Positions 63,334 to 64,000 of a DNA stretch of 64,000 nucleotides are shown one piece after another. A model generated the notes under the pieces. It was not told where the DNA came from. It saw only the letters and a program-made list of their open reading frames with translations, and searched no databases. The stretch comes from Rhodoferax fermentans (GTDB taxonomy: Bacteria > Pseudomonadota > Gammaproteobacteria > Burkholderiales > Burkholderiaceae_C): assembly GCF_002017865.1 (NCBI RefSeq), contig NZ_MTJN01000002.1:930001-994000 (forward strand), given 5' to 3'. Position 1 is the first letter of the stretch. Every line of letters begins with the position of its first letter. The position numbers were made by a program, and so were the translations under genes.

Positions 63334-64000
63334 TCAGGATTGCACCAATTCGGGGCCAAGTTTGACCTGGAAGGTTTGCAGACCCGCCAACAAAGCGACG
63401 TAGGCCGGGTTGACCAGGCCTGGCGCACCTTTGACACCCAACTCAATATGGCGCCCCCATTCCGGGTGATCCACACTGGGCAAGCTGAACACCTTGATGC
63501 CGGGATAGTCTTGCTCCAGTTGCTGCATCAGCGGCGTCAGTGTCGCCTCCATGGCACCAAAAACAATCACCGAGCGCTCCAGCCAAGCCTGGTTCTGAAA
63601 CCACTGGGCGTAACAGCTGTCCAACACCCACTCGATCATCGGCCAAGCCATGACCGGGAAACCCGGCACAAAATGCACCCGCCCGACGCTGAAGCCAGGG
63701 ATCTGGTTGTAGGGGTTGGGGATGATGCTGGCACCCTGAGGGAACACCCCCATGTTGAGCCGATGCACGTTGTCTGGCGCTTGGGCGTCGTAGACCTTGC
63801 CTTGCTCTCGCGCCTGATTCTGCATACGTTGCTCAATCAGGTCCTTGGCCTGAGGATGCAAGGCCAGGGGCAGCGCTAGCGCAGCTGCGGCACATTGGCG
63901 GGTGTGGTCGTCAGGGGTGGCGCCAATGCCACCGGTCGAGAACACCACGTCGCCGGATTCAAAAGCCCGCTGCAACACCGCCGTGATGCGATCCGGGTCA
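63334..64000 (-). CDS. CinA-like / molybdopterin-binding-domain protein (partial, 5' end beyond right edge)
   Basis: The visible C-terminal 221 residues contain GDVVFSTGGIGATPDDHTRQ, the MoaB/Mog-type binding motif of the CinA N-terminal domain. They are followed by VHRLNMGVFPQGASIIPNPYNQIPGFSV and HFVPGFPVMAWPM. It matches the stand-alone CinA-like (competence/damage-inducible protein A) group. The frame continues past 64000, so the true start is not seen. Confidence 0.8.
   Translation of the reverse strand, partial: DPDRITAVLQRAFESGDVVFSTGGIGATPDDHTRQCAAAALALPLALHPQAKDLIEQRMQNQAREQGKVYDAQAPDNVHRLNMGVFPQGASIIPNPYNQIPGFSVGRVHFVPGFPVMAWPMIEWVLDSCYAQWFQNQAWLERSVIVFGAMEATLTPLMQQLEQDYPGIKVFSLPSVDHPEWGRHIELGVKGAPGLVNPAYVALLAGLQTFQVKLGPELVQS

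Noticed and set aside
63308-63335. Second NtrC site (TGCACT...AGTGC) upstream of glnA
   Set aside because: The half-site spacing is two bases too long for the NtrC consensus.
61723-63879. Very long open frame (over 700 codons) on the plus strand opposite glnA and the CinA-like gene
   Set aside because: It spans two genes of opposite strand and a regulatory gap, has no recognisable domain, and arises from codon bias of the real genes.
1-64000. CRISPR arrays, insertion sequences, prophage or integrative element boundaries
   Set aside because: No regularly spaced direct repeats, transposase or integrase genes, or target-site duplications were found. The only tRNA is in a core operon context.

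Overview
The window looks like a chromosomal segment from a betaproteobacterium of the Burkholderiales, most likely family Comamonadaceae and close to Rhodoferax/Polaromonas. The reasons are the moderately high GC content, the gene order rpsO-pnp-qor-tpiA-secG-tRNA-Leu-nuoABCDEFG, the Entner-Doudoroff pair edd/eda, NtrBC next to glnA, and a spheroidene-monooxygenase-like gene. I see no prophage, transposase, CRISPR array or rRNA operon. It is mostly core and niche-adaptation chromosome, not a mobile island. Genus-level assignment is inference.

Layout. 1-10.9 kb (minus strand): complex I genes nuoG (cut by the left edge) to nuoA, tRNA-Leu(GAG), secG, tpiA, a quinone oxidoreductase, pnp and rpsO. 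11-21 kb: an orphan amino-acid-type binding protein, a small heat-shock protein, tsaD, then a TetR repressor divergent from a complete RND efflux operon with an operator between them, and a DUF427 gene. 21-28 kb: rpsU, a YqeY-like gene, a DUF1631 gene, ettA and an RhlE-type helicase. 28-35.4 kb: a cupin, gloA, eda-edd, pdxH, a TonB-like protein, and a chemoreceptor with cheW. 35.6-41 kb: an AEC permease, a DUF3149 mini-protein, an ABC/DUF3299 cluster that may be a metal system, and an MscS channel. 41-46 kb: a sucrose cassette of sucrose-phosphate synthase, sucrose-phosphatase and amylosucrase. 46-49.9 kb: a zinc regulon of Zur, a His-rich mini-membrane protein, ZnuC, ZnuB, ZnuA and a broken COG0523 GTPase. 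49.9-54.7 kb: a peptide/nickel-type ABC importer. 54.7-58.2 kb: a CrtA-like gene, two tandem HDOD genes and msrA. 58.2-64 kb: ntrC, ntrB, a DUF4124 gene, glnA with a sigma-54 promoter and NtrC site, and the end of a CinA-like gene.

How the parts work together. The zinc block forms one circuit, with sensor and importer divergent across a short operator region. The nitrogen block forms another: NtrB and NtrC would act at the enhancer-like site about 130 bp upstream of the glnA sigma-54 promoter. Sucrose made by SPS and SPP can be used or polymerised by the amylosucrase. FNR-like boxes lie upstream of the crtA-like gene and of the DUF3149 gene.

The most unusual feature is a dispersed palindromic repeat family with arms AGCCCTT/AAGGGCT, usually flanked by TAGCTA on one side and AGAGGCC on the other. 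A sister form has arms AGCGCTTG/CAAGCGCT. About ten copies are scattered through the window. Several are part of genes: two are translated in frame inside OprM-like and PdxH proteins, one encodes the C-terminus and stop of an ABC ATPase, others supply stop codons, and at least two appear to supply ribosome-binding sequence.
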